Translations under genes and position numbers: made by a program
Notes under the pieces: model-generated
The model's input: the letters and a program-made list of their open reading frames with translations, nothing else
What the model was told of the DNA's origin: nothing
The model's database searches: none
In this document: positions 21,121 to 32,208 of the stretch, piece after piece
Numbering within the stretch: the first letter of the stretch is position 1
Layout: each line of letters starts with the position of its first letter
Source of the DNA: Doryteuthis pealeii
Lineage: Eukaryota > Mollusca > Cephalopoda > Myopsida > Loliginidae
Direction of reading: 5' to 3'
DNA: 64,000 nucleotides
Assembly: GCA_023376005.1 (NCBI GenBank)
Contig: CM042148.1
Span: forward strand, 67,387,501-67,451,500

Positions 21121-23085
21121 AATCAAGTGTTGATTTTTTTTCTCCTACTTAGTTTTGTCATCACTCTGAGATGGGATTGAAGGATTCATATATTCCTAAA
21201 ATAAGTTTCATATTGAGAAAAATTATTTGGTTTGTGATAAGTTTAAAAATTTTGAGATTTTAAAATGATCATTTACCTTTTTAAAAAGTTTTTTTTTTCT
21301 TTTTTTTAAATTTTCTTTGCTGCTATTTCTTTTATCTGTTCAAAAAGTCAGCTAAAAATTAGTAATCGATTTTGAAGAATAAACGTTTTCTAATTTTATA
21401 GGGTTTTATATAAAAATAAATTATAGATATATATTTAATTCAATATTTTTGAGAAGGGAGATTTTTGCACATTTATATGTTTGATGTTCCTTCAGATAAA
21501 TAGTTAAATAATTACTCATAATGATTAGATAATAAGTAAACATTATAATTGTATCTTTGGACTGTAAATTAGGGTTATTGAAAAAAAATCAATTTCTTTA
21601 CATATTTTTATTTAATTGTTTTTAAAAATTCAAGTGCCAAGAAAGCCTGTGAATAAATAATTTGCTGTTTATATTATATTTAAGAAGGAATTATATAATT
21701 AAAGCTGCAGATTAAAGTTCATGATTAGTAGATAATATCTGATTGATTCCTGTTCAGTGACCTGATTCTTTTAATCTGTGTGTAACATATAGCTTAATGA
21801 GTTGCTGGTCTACAAAGTTCAATCATGCAGATCAAATTTATTCTAAATAAATTATTAAGTTTGAACTCAATACATTTTTTAAAAGTGTATATTATTGTAT
21901 AGGAAGACATGAATTGAAAAAAGTATATTTTTATCTTATAATAGGTTATCAAAATCAAAATGATTGTTCTGTAGCATTTTACTTTTGATTGTTGTAGTTT
22001 TAATTGTAACAATTTACAAGAATGTGCTCATTTTCAAAATTCAATCATGTGACCTATTTTATTTTATTTATTTATTTTTTTCATTTTTTTTCCTAATCAC
22101 AAGGGTTCCTGCACATGAAATATCAGTAATAAATTATTGCAGAAATCAGGTGAAATTTCCATTAACTGTTTTAGAATGTAAGAGATATGACATTAATTTA
22201 TTTCTATTAACAATTTTAATTTTTTTAGTATAGCTTTTTGTATACTATTTTTCTTACTTTCATTTTAATATCAACCACGTAACTTGATATTTCAGGCTTT
22301 ATTTTCTGAAACATTTAAATAAACAATCTAACTCTCTGCTCAGTTAAAAAAAAAATTTTTAAATAAAAATAAAAAAATGATGTATAGTAAACATAGTTTC
22401 ATATTTTTTTTATATATGGTGTCTGATCATTTCTTTCAAAGATAAGTCTTTAATAAAATCTGAAAGTTCATTTTTACTGTATGATTATAATCAGTATGAT
22501 GCAATTGTGTGTATATATGGAAGGTTGTAATGTAACATAAACTGCATTTGCTCTTTAAACATTATGCCATCTAAGTAATACCATTAAAATTGATCAAGAC
22601 ATTTGAAATTAATCTGTAGCTTTAACCTTTAATATTTATTTTTGTTGAAATTTATTTAAATATATCCGAAATTTCTGCATAGGTTGAAATATCTTGAAAT
22701 AGTTCATAGTTATTATTGCCAAATATTTCTCTCTTTAGTCTTTATGTTAATCTAAGTTAATATGTATGGTTGAAATTAACCAATTTAATTTTTTGTCTGA
22801 ATCAATGATTCAGGATAAACTAGAATTTGACTTTTTGGGGGAATGTACTAATATTCCACTAAACAATCTAATAGTTATTGACATCATATATACTAATAGC
22901 ATATTTTCACTTAGGGTTTGACATACATGAGAATAATCTCTCTATACATTGAATAAAGGGTTTTATTCAGACAAACACTAGAAGAAGACAAGCATAGTGA
23001 ATTAAATGACTATAACAACCCAAATAAGAAAGCAATATTCTGAATACTATTTATTATATAATTGAAATGTATATTTCATTTTTGT
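21121..23085. other. AT-rich intron sequence, nothing recognised
   Basis: Stops in all frames and A/T homopolymers. The short open frames have no domain. No repeat family of this window recurs here. Confidence 0.55.
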
Positions 23086-23412
23086 TAGTATTATCTGCAT
23101 TGATCGGATTATTGTCCTCATCTTCATTGTTATCTGTACAATGTTTTGCCCTCTGGCCTTCTTCCTCTTCTTTTCTCTGGAACCTTCTTTTTAAACTCTG
23201 GAACCTTCTTTTCAAACTCTGGAACCTTCTTTTCAAACTCTGGAACCTTCTTTTCAAACTCGGGAACCTTCTTTTCAAACTCTGGAACCTTCTTGTCGTA
23301 ATTGGAACCATCACGGAACTTTGAACCTAACCCTTTATTCAGTCCACAGGAGTATCCTGTTCTCATTCTGCTAACCATAAGTTGGGGTAGAGGCATTAAG
23401 CTGTGTTAATTA
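23086..23412 (-). mobile_element. SINE family E, reverse, with expanded 21-bp array
   Basis: The 3' end in reverse starts at 23090 (GATTATTGTCCTCATCTTC). The body ends near 23400 without the tRNA-like head. Inside, 23176-23301 is a 21-bp tandem array of six units (TCTGGAACCTTCTTTTCAAAC). Because 21 is a multiple of three, all frames show heptad peptide repeats (KKVPEFE, SLKRRFQ), which are not evidence for a gene. Confidence 0.75.
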
Positions 23413-25282
23413 TTATTCATTTTTGTTATTCAAAAATTGAACTCTGAATGAAATCCATGATACTTTGTTTTTTTGCCTTAAGGGTTATTCATCTATAAGT
23501 GAAAATGTTTCAAATTAATAATTAGAGATATATGTTGGGGATGTATGTATTGATCATTAAAATTTCTTCTCCAAGCCCCATAATAAGAAATTGATATTCT
23601 TCTTTTTACTTAGGTGTTTCATCTTTTGAATAATGAGCCAATCGATGAAATTATCAAATCTGCTGGAATTAACTTGTATCTCATGGTTGATAATCACTTG
23701 TTAAACTTAGACAGATTAGCTTTTACTGAAGTAATCAGGTGGAGTAGGCTTATTAGGTGTATGAGTGGTAGTATGACACTGATCATCTGCAACCACCACT
23801 ATAACCTTTACAACCTCTATCTGTATTAAATATTATCATCAGCATTATTTTCCATGTACTCTCTCTTAGTCTGTTTTTGACTAACTATTCTTCAAAAAAA
23901 AAGTATCCCGATGATGGCCCAGCAAGGATAATGTACAGAAACTATTGCTTAGTTTAAGGTGCCACTTGTCATTCTATTAACATCATGTAAGTAAAACAGA
24001 GTTATTCAGTGTTTGAAAAAAAAAAAATCACTCTTATAATTTAATCTGAGCATTTTTTTTTTAAATAGCTTAATTATATGGGTTTTTCAGTATCGGTATA
24101 TATTCGTACTATTCATATATTTACTTTAATCATTCATCATTTTTCTCACCTAGATATGAATTCTATTGCTTATACAAAATATATATTTTGATTATATATA
24201 ATTTGCAAATTAGAGAAGCTAATTTTAAGGCTTGATTTAATTAGTGAATTTGATATATATGAATAATAAAACATGTAGATGAGGTCTCTCTTGTATAATT
24301 TGATGCCTGGCCTAATTTATTACATTATAGCAGTGACATTGATATTTTTTTATATTCATCTGAATGTTTATATTTCTTACTAGTTTTCTCATAAAAATAG
24401 CTTCAAATATTCCTTGTTTTATTTTTGTTCATTTAAGAAAAATTTTTGTTTATATTAACTTTTTAAAATCTAATTTCTCTTTTGATATATGCTTTAATTT
24501 TTTAAGAATCAAAATATTTAATGGATTACCATTGTTTTTTCATAAATTATAAAAGATAATTGTTCATTGTAATATATCTTATGTAAAAGATGTCTTTCTC
24601 TTTTTTTGTGTGTATTTATTGGTTTTCTATCATAAGTGAATATTTTCTGAGTTGAACATCTAACCTAAAAGTAAACAGACAAGTGATATATCCAATATGT
24701 AAGAATTTTCTATGAATGAAACCATATATTGAAAGTAAATTAGAAATAGATTTTTTATTTTTTAACTGTTTGTAATTGTTTGGATGAATGATATTTATTT
24801 ATTTTTAATAATATTGATGTATTAAACCCCTTTCAAGCAACAACTAAATCTAACATTTTCTTTGAATTTTTTATTGTATTTTTAACACAAAACAGCCATA
24901 CAAATAAACTTAGTACCAGTAAATTAAGTAAAAATTTAAAAATTCCTGTGCTAAATTTATTAAGAAAATTTAAATGCATGCACCCAAGTACTTTCAAAAA
25001 TTTACAAAAGATGAAATTAGAAATGTTGTAAAACATTATTCTATGTGGTTTGCCCTTTTTGCATTTGAAGTGTGAGTTAAGGGATGTAGAGAATTTTGTC
25101 ATGTGTTGGAAATAAAACATACTTAATTCCTTTTTTTAATGAAAAATTTTAAGTTAAATATTTGTTTAAAGCCTCTTAGTGTTTGTTTGCTAGTTTATAG
25201 ACAACAAAATGTAATTTAGAATTTTTCTAAGATTTTTTTAATTCATTTACAGTTGTAAGAAGAAACCTTTTTGTTTAAATTG

Positions 25283-25285
<3 letters not shown>
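23413..25285. other. AT-rich intron sequence, nothing recognised
   Basis: No domain-bearing frame and no repeat family found. Confidence 0.5.
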
Positions 25286-25318
<33 letters not shown>

Positions 25319-25603
25319 TATACAGTTTTTGGAGAAAAAAATAACAATTTTAAAAGAAAGAACTTTTATTGATACATTAATATTTGCATTTTCCCGAAAT
25401 TCACATATTTTGATATTTTTTGTCTATGTATACACACAAATATGTAAAAAAAAAAGGGGGGGTGGAATAGGTGGGGTGGCCTCTTATACACCCACACATA
25501 CACCCACACATACACCCACACATACACCCACACATAAACCCATATATATGTACACACTTATACACATTGTATACACACATATATATATATATACCTTCCT
25601 ACT

Positions 25604-25656
<53 letters not shown>
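25286..25656. repeat. Cluster of simple repeats: (AC)n, 12-bp ACACCCACACAT array, (TA)n
   Basis: (AC)n at 25286-25313, a 12-bp unit repeated about four times at 25488-25542, and (TA)n at 25606-25656. Together they yield the Thr-His-Thr-Pro and Tyr-Ile open frames. Confidence 0.95.
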
Positions 25657-25664
<8 letters not shown>

Positions 25665-25888
25665 CAAATGTTTTTATGTTCACTTTCAACAGATGTAATA
25701 TTGTAAAAAAGATGGATTTATAGTTGATGCTTTGATATATAATAATCTTTTAAAATCTATGAATAATACTAAGTAAGAACATTTTTGTTGTATTGATACC
25801 AGAATTTGTTCTTACACAATTTGAATGTGCTAAATTCAAATTTGAGTTTTCTATCTGTAAGCTCTAGATTTTTTGCAATTCAACATTT

Positions 25889-25919
<31 letters not shown>

Positions 25920-26174
25920 GTAAATCAAACACCTTTCATATGATTACATTGTCTCTCTGAGGAATTTATGGTCATACTATCTTAAAATTTGTAAAAAAAT
26001 TGGCAAAGATATTTTTTTATGTATTCACAAAAATGTATACATGTATTACAATATGCGTTAAAGTTTAAAAAAAGATTACTTGTGCATTGTAAAATATGTT
26101 ACCATTTCACAAAATCTGAAACTTCTATCCAATTATAGTCAATATGAATATGCATTAAGACTTTTTACTTTATA
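25657..26174. other. AT-rich intron with poly(T)
   Basis: Poly(T) at about 25891-25919. Nothing else recognised. Confidence 0.55.
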
Positions 26175-26410
26175 TTAACTCTTAACATCCTATACCACCT
26201 CATTCCACCCGGCTGGAAGTCACATTTGTTTTCCTAATCCACCTAAACGATAGCCTTTATTTAAATGTAATATTAAACATATTTAGCAGTCTTTGATTTA
26301 CGGGAAATAACAGGTAATTGTAAATGAAAAGGTCATTTTTAACCATTTATTGATAAATACTTATAGGAATGGGGCTCTGGACTTAGAAAATTCTCAACAG
26401 GATGTTTTAA
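26175..26410 (+). mobile_element. TTAA MITE, copy 1 (right end damaged)
   Basis: Left end TTAACTCTTAACATCCTA. The right end has lost AAGAG, leaving GGATGTTTTAA. The body matches the copy at 28553-28794. Confidence 0.8.
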
Positions 26411-26424
26411 CATAGATTTTGAAA

Positions 26425-27160
26425 TAAAGAAGATAGCAAGAATTTACGGACTTCCTGAGGGCCATCTCGTTTGATGCTCCAGCAATAGTCTGGCATCATA
26501 TTTTTATCCCATCACTCATGGTAGCACTCTTTCATCATCATAAAGTCATGATTGAAGCATTCTTCATATTTATCACTTACATCCGCAACGTTCTTAGGGA
26601 ACCGATCAAGGTGACTATTCAGGAAGTGGAACTTGATATTCATGTTGCATCCAATATCTTGAAAAGCCAACCGCTTTCTAATAACCAGAATCTCCTAGTT
26701 ATCAACCTTATTGTTACCAAGAAAGTTTTGTATAACTTCCACATTGATACTCTTGTCATTTAACTTCCTGGTAAATCCCTCATCACATACGAAGACACAA
26801 ATTTGAGGTCCATCAAACACACCTGCTTTGTTCTTCTTGAAAGAGAAAACAGGAAAAGCAGAAACTGTATGTTGAAAACATTCGCCATCAGTACCTTTCA
26901 CAAATTGTTTCATTAAACTCATCTTGATATGAGTTTGGGGAAAAGGATCTTTTTTACTGATGATTGGTCATTCCCAATATTTGGTATGCCTGCTTCAGGG
27001 TTTCATAGACGAGCCATTTCTTTTGGGTCCAGTGTTTCTTTCTGGTTCAGCTGTCCCACATGCAGAGATAATATGGAAACGTTGTGAAGCCCAAAGCTAT
27101 TTCCAGGTCCACACAAATGTTGAAGTTGTGCTTGTGATATTTTAGTAAGTTAATAATCAT
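26425..27160 (-). pseudogene. Transposon-associated protein fossil, family unassigned
   Basis: The minus strand, in order: PNIGND (about 26985), LMKQFVKGTDGECFQHTVSA (26860-26920), AGVFDGPQICVFVCDEGF, NVEVIQNFLGNNKVDN, GCNMNIKFHFLNSHLDRFPK (about 26600-26660), and WDKNMMPDYCWSIKRD (about 26465-26512). The order matches a protein repeated in many invertebrate genomes (IKLGxMKxFVKA ... AGIFDGPQIR ... NFLGN ... MSxKxHFLxSHLDxFPxNxGDxSxEQGERFHQD ... ADYCWxxKRD). I know it as repeat-borne but cannot name its superfamily. It has several stops and frameshifts. Confidence 0.6.
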
Positions 27161-27289
27161 TTTTATTTCATTATGTTCTTCTCACAAATGCACCAAGTGA
27201 CCAAACTGGTAGCACTCCATAAACATTGCCATTATGCAAGAGAACATAATTGAGGCTTAGAGCTATCCAAAATTATCACTATTATCTTG

Positions 27290-27293
<4 letters not shown>

Positions 27294-27340
<47 letters not shown>

Positions 27341-27625
27341 AACTCCTCCACACAAGCAGGATGTGACACAAGGTCAATTTCTTAAGCAGAGTTTAACATA
27401 TTTAAATTTAGTTTTCCTTCTCCTAGACTGGTTACCTAGGTATGGTTAAAGAGTCCAGGCTGCCCTGTTATTTACCCATAGCTGAAGGGATAATTGGATT
27501 CATACCTTTCCCAAGGGTCCAGTGTTTCTAGCGCCATGTGAAATGCAAACAGTTTTGTCCAGGAATTGAACTCAGGTTGACAAGTCCATTTCCTATGACT
27601 CTAACCATTAGACCACACGCCTTGG
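27294..27625 (-). mobile_element. SINE family C, alternative-tail subfamily, ending in (TA)n
   Basis: The head is at about 27570-27625. The core in reverse is at about 27470-27520 with a small insertion. The tail GTGACACAAGGTCAATTTCT is shared with 15676-15958. (TA)n at 27294-27334 closes the 3' side. Confidence 0.75.
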
Positions 27626-28301
27626 AATATATGTGGTAACCCCTAATTGTCTGAGAAGACCAGGAATATTGTGGCATTGAATATGATAAATTTCTACAAT
27701 ATAAAATTAACAATAAAGAAAGAAAATTAATGTTTATACAAAACATTAACTTAATTAGTTAGGGTACACATCTAAGCCAAGTTCTTAAACTATCTCTAGT
27801 ATAAATAGCAATTGGTATCCTTTCTTGTGAAAATCACATTTCAAATTGCATAAAAACTAGAGCATGTGAAGGAAAACTGATTTCAAATTTGAAATCAGCA
27901 TTGAAAAAATACATAGAATCAGACGAAAAATATCATAAAACAGAAAATAAAAGAATTGTTCACCCAATGTAATTTGTTACTTCTATTGTATTTATACTCT
28001 TTACTCTCAACCTAGAATTTAAAATATAACTAAAAGATAATGTATATTAAGTTCTTAAATTGGTGGGGGGAGAGGATGATGAATGAACAATTGCCTGTGA
28101 ATGTTTTGAATTCTACCAGAACCAGGACAAAATGATTTATAGAAATATATGTAATAATATTCAATAAGATTTTGTTAGGATAAGAACAAAAGGAAATTTT
28201 AAGAAATATACCAACCTAACCAGTGGCAGTAGTAGTGGTGAGGGAGAAAGTGATAAAGAAATATCTATTACATCAACAAAAATAACTAGTGCAATAAGTA
28301 A
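27626..28301. other. Intron sequence, nothing recognised
   Basis: AT-rich with no supported feature. Confidence 0.5.
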
Positions 28302-28552
28302 GGCCGGCTTAACTCAGTCTGTGGAGTGTCTGGCTGGGGACCTCGAGGTTCCTGGTTCGATTCCGTACCTCGCCAACTCAGCGTATGAGTAGCACATGGA
28401 TCTGTGCGATAAAGTGAGGAGCTGATGGTAAGAGTGGCGCTCCGCTTCAGACGCCCAAACAATCTCCTTGGTCTAGCACTAGTGAAAAGGGGATAGACTC
28501 TCTCACTGTCTGGCTGATACCAACTTTAGGCCACCCCGACGACTTTACTTAC
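28302..28552 (+). mobile_element. SINE family A, full length
   Basis: The head GGCCGGCTTAACTCAGTC and B box GGTTCGATTCCG are the closest to a tRNA in this window. The 3' end is immediately followed by a TTAA MITE. Confidence 0.9.
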
Positions 28553-28794
28553 TTAACTCTTAACATCCTATACCGCCTCATTCCACCCAGCCGGAAGTCT
28601 TATTCGTTTTCCCAATCTGCCCCAAATGATAGCCTTTGTTTAAATGTAATATTAAACATATATTTAGAAGTCTTTCATTTAAGGGAAATAACAGGTAACT
28701 TTAGATGCAAAAGTCATTTTTAGCCATTTTTTTTATATATCCTTATAGGAATGCTCTGGACTTAGAAAATTATCAACAGGATGTTAAGAGTTAA
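28553..28794 (+). mobile_element. TTAA MITE, copy 2, intact ends
   Basis: 242 bp including TTAA on both sides. Terminal inverted repeats are CTCTTAACATCC and GGATGTTAAGAG. No coding capacity. The TTAA target is characteristic of piggyBac-type elements. Confidence 0.88.
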
Positions 28795-29441
28795 TGTAGA
28801 CTTATTACAACTGCTTTATTTTTTCCCCTGCTATTTTATTTAAATTTACCTACATGAATCAATAATGATATAATAGGATCTGTCTTTTGAAGTACTTGAT
28901 TTACCATTCTACTGAAGTAGTAGAATGGTAAATCAAATTTGATTTATTATAAGAATGCTACTTTAGATATTTCCTTTTTATGATGTATATTTCAGAAGGA
29001 AAATAATACTTATTGTAGGTTTTTACATTATCTTTTTTATTTTTCTGTTTCAATAGTTTTATCCTTTGTTATAGTATTAAAATTTATATAGATGTAAAAA
29101 TAAAGAAGTTTTTGACCAAATCTACTTCAAATTGCTTGAGTAATGTTGGTAATTACACTTGGTAAAGTGTAAATATTCAAATTCTTTTGGATTATGAAAT
29201 TGAACTGCTTATCAAATCGATTGGTACAATTTGATGAATTTGGACTTGTGAAGCAATGAAAGTTTTTCTTTAGAAGATATGTATTGGTTTGTTGATATTA
29301 CTGAGTAAGGAAATATATGATTGAAGTGGTTGAAAAGAGAAAAGCTTTGCTCCAGATAATACTTTTTGATTGTGCATAAAGAAATTTATGTGTTCCACAT
29401 AAGTGAAAATATTGATTTCTCTACCTCTTATTATTCTTCAG
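28795..29441. other. Intron 3' end with a small palindrome
   Basis: 28897-28936 is an 18-bp perfect palindrome (TTGATTTACCATTCTACT and its complement, 4-nt loop). The rest leads to the exon 2 acceptor (TTATTCTTCAG). Confidence 0.6.
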
Positions 29442-29831
29442 GTGAATGGCAAGCGGCTCTTGGGACTTAACCATAAAGAAATAGTAAGCATTCTTAAGGA
29501 GCTTCCCCAGCATGTACGTCTTGTATGTGCTCGCCGCAAAACATGTAAGTCTGAAAATTATGCAAACAAGGAGCAAGATAACTTTTCAAGCCCTCCATTA
29601 CTGAACTCTGGGGTGAATCCTAATTCTCCAAGTGCTGATAGGCTGATCAAAGCTAAATCTGAAGTAGCACTCTCAACACAAGAATGGACTGCTGAAAGAA
29701 ATAATCTAAATCGGACAAGATCCCGATCTCTTGAGCCCTTAACTGGGCTTGCTATGTGGAGTAGTGAACCAGTGGTTATAGAACTCAAAAAACAAGATAA
29801 AGGCCTGGGATTCAGCATTCTTGATTATCAG
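29442..29831 (+). CDS. MPDZ: MPDZ-like exon 2: end of PDZ4, linker, start of PDZ5
   Basis: 130 codons, phase 0 at both ends, donor GTAAAA. Residues 1-33 finish PDZ4 (VNGKRLLGLNHKEIVSILKE, LVCARRK). The alphaB1 residue is His, which predicts class I ligands (S/T-x-hydrophobic-COOH). About 75 residues of polar linker follow, with basic RTRSRSLEPL. PDZ5 then begins at VVIELKKQDKGLGFSILDYQ (GLGF at 121-124). The LGFSILDYQ motif is typical of MPDZ/PATJ PDZ5. Confidence 0.92.
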
Positions 29832-30442
29832 GTAAAATTTATTTTTATTTGTATTATTAATTTTTTCTTAGCTTTATTAATTTTTATACATTAACTTATA
29901 AAAGATTTTTAAGGGAGAGAACTTTGAAAATTGGGTAGAGATTCATTTAAAAAAAATCTTTTTTATAGTTATTATTGAGAAATATTATTAAAGTATATAA
30001 AAAAAAAAATGACGACCTGACATTGATATAAAAAATGCTTTTTAAAATTAAAGCTCTTTAATAAAATATCAAGAAAATCATTCCAGTATCTGATAATTGT
30101 GTAATGTAAAAGAAAAAATTTACTCTTTTTCATTGAATGTTATAAATATAAATATATGTAGTGTTTTGTATTAACAGGTTTATGAGACAGTTTTTTTTGT
30201 TGTTTTTTTTTTTTTAAAGTATATTTATATTTGATATGCGGTTTTGCTCTTAATTTCTTCAACTGTTAAGTACAATCTTTGTATTTAAATTAAATTGTTC
30301 TGAAGGAATTGCCAGTTTTCAATTTAATATATTCAGTTGAGTGTTCATAAATTTTCATTTCAGATTGAAAGGTATTAATTAATATTTTAAGCAAATGATT
30401 TTATTTTGTTCTTTGATAAGATATTTATGTTTTCTTTTTTAG
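29832..30442. other. Intron between exons 2 and 3
   Basis: 611 bp of AT-rich sequence with no repeats recognised. It splits PDZ5 in phase 0. Confidence 0.7.
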
Positions 30443-30685
30443 GATCCCGTGAATCCTGCTGAAACTGTAATTGTGATCCGCAGTCTTGTGCCCGGTGGAG
30501 TTGCTCAGTTAGATGGACGTTTATTACCAGGTGATAGGTTAGTGTTTGTGAATGATGTCAACTTGGAACATGCAACATTGGATGATGCTGTACAGACCTT
30601 GAAGGGAGCTCCAAAGGGAACTGTGCTTATTGGTGTTGCTAAACCTTTACCATTGACTGTTACTTTACCTCAGTCGGAAACTACG
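30443..30685 (+). CDS. MPDZ: MPDZ-like exon 3: rest of PDZ5
   Basis: 81 codons, phase 0, acceptor TTTTTTAG, donor GTAAGT. It reads from DPVNPAETVIVIRSLVPGGV through LPGDRLVFVNDVNL and the alphaB helix ATLDDAVQTLKGAP to beta6 (TVLIGVAKPL). Leu rather than His at the alphaB1 position predicts a non-class-I preference. The close match to the VIVIRSLVxxGVAxxxGxLLPGDRLVxVN block of vertebrate PDZ5 supports orthology. Confidence 0.92.
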
Positions 30686-30783
30686 GTAAGTTCTCATTTT
30701 AAGTTTAATTTTTGGTTATGGCAATATAAAAATGTTTTCTGCACCACACTTTGATAATTTTCTTTACATTAAGTTTGCTTTCA

Positions 30784-30815
<32 letters not shown>

Positions 30816-32159
30816 GGTTAACATATTTTTTGCTATTATGCTGATTTTTATCGGTTTTAAGTATGCAGAAAATTAGTCCCAGTATTTAAATAATATTTAT
30901 CTTCTAAATATATCTAATACTTTTTGGCTTCTATTTGAATTTACCAATTCTGTATAATCTTTCATGAAAAAATAAGTACATACCCAATATCAATAGTAAT
31001 AGTAATATATACTAAAAACATTTTTTAAGCAAATAAGGAATTAAATCAATGTTTATCAGTTGTATTAGGTCATTTTATAAACTGTTTATGCTGATTGTGA
31101 TTTATATTTGTGTATGTTAGTCTCTTTGAAGAAATATTTTTAATAATAAGGATTATCCAAATGTTACAAAATGATAAACTTTGAATAATTAAAATTTGAC
31201 AACCATCTTTTTTTTTTCTTTTTTTTTTTTTTTAAATTCTATGTATGAATATAGTAGTAGGATATTTCACAATACAATTTTGAACTCTGATCTAAGATCA
31301 TTTTAAAGATACATGTATTTTTATTGTTAAAATGATGAAAATAAGATTTTATGATAAAAATAATTCAGTCACTGAAACCTTTTATGATTTCTTCTTTTTT
31401 TAATGCTAAAATAGGCACATGAACATAAATATCAATATAAGTGTGTGTTTATCCTTGTCTTTCATTTGGTGTATTTCATTTAAAACATAAGTTAAACATT
31501 TTCATTTTTATTTTGTTAAATCTTATTGGAATTCATTTTTTAATTAACAATAATTCATTCAGGATCAAGGATATTATTTATGATTCACAACAATGGTTTC
31601 TTTTTTGTTTTTTTTAATTATTTTCAATTTTATTGAGTGAAACTAAAATAATTTGACATGTTATACTTTTACATCAAAACTCATCAAAAAGTTTGATTTA
31701 TCAAGTTTTATTTTTTTATATTAATTCTTTTATAAAGTAGATCAGAATATTTGAAGTCCTTTAAAATTTAGTATTTATGCAATACTGATTTTCAAATTTG
31801 TTGTACTTTTTAAAGAAAGTCTATTTTGAATGAAACAAACAAAACATGCATAACTTTGTGCTTTTAGATTTACCAAAAAACTTCCTATTAAATTTGTGTT
31901 ACTCTCTTTTTCTTTAAGAGAAACAACTGCAGAAAGATCTAGATTTCATTTCAATATTCATATATCACATTTTTAATTTTGGCAAGTATATATAGTTCAT
32001 CTTAATTTCTAGTTTTTTTTTATTTTTTATTTTATTTATTTATTTATTTTTAATCACAACCCTCTTAGATCAATAGTAAATAATAATAAATGTTAACCTC
32101 TTGGTGAGACTCATAGGTCTGCTTAACTTGCCAGGTGTCTACAGTTAACACACTATGCA

Positions 32160-32208
<49 letters not shown>

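Noticed and set aside
23054..23396. Open frames with 7-residue repeats on both strands
   Set aside because: All frames are repetitive because the DNA repeat is 21 bp; the locus is a SINE E copy.
23614..23829. 71-codon plus frame following TTTTTACTTAG
   Set aside because: It has an acceptor-like start but no PDZ or linker resemblance, and exons 1 and 2 already join directly inside PDZ4, so an exon here would break the domain.
25329..25706. 125-codon open frame with Thr-His-Thr-Pro and Tyr-Ile runs
   Set aside because: Entirely explained by a 12-bp array and (TA)n; no domain, no splice support.
29558..29818. 86-codon minus-strand open frame inside exon 2
   Set aside because: Shadow of the plus-strand coding frame.
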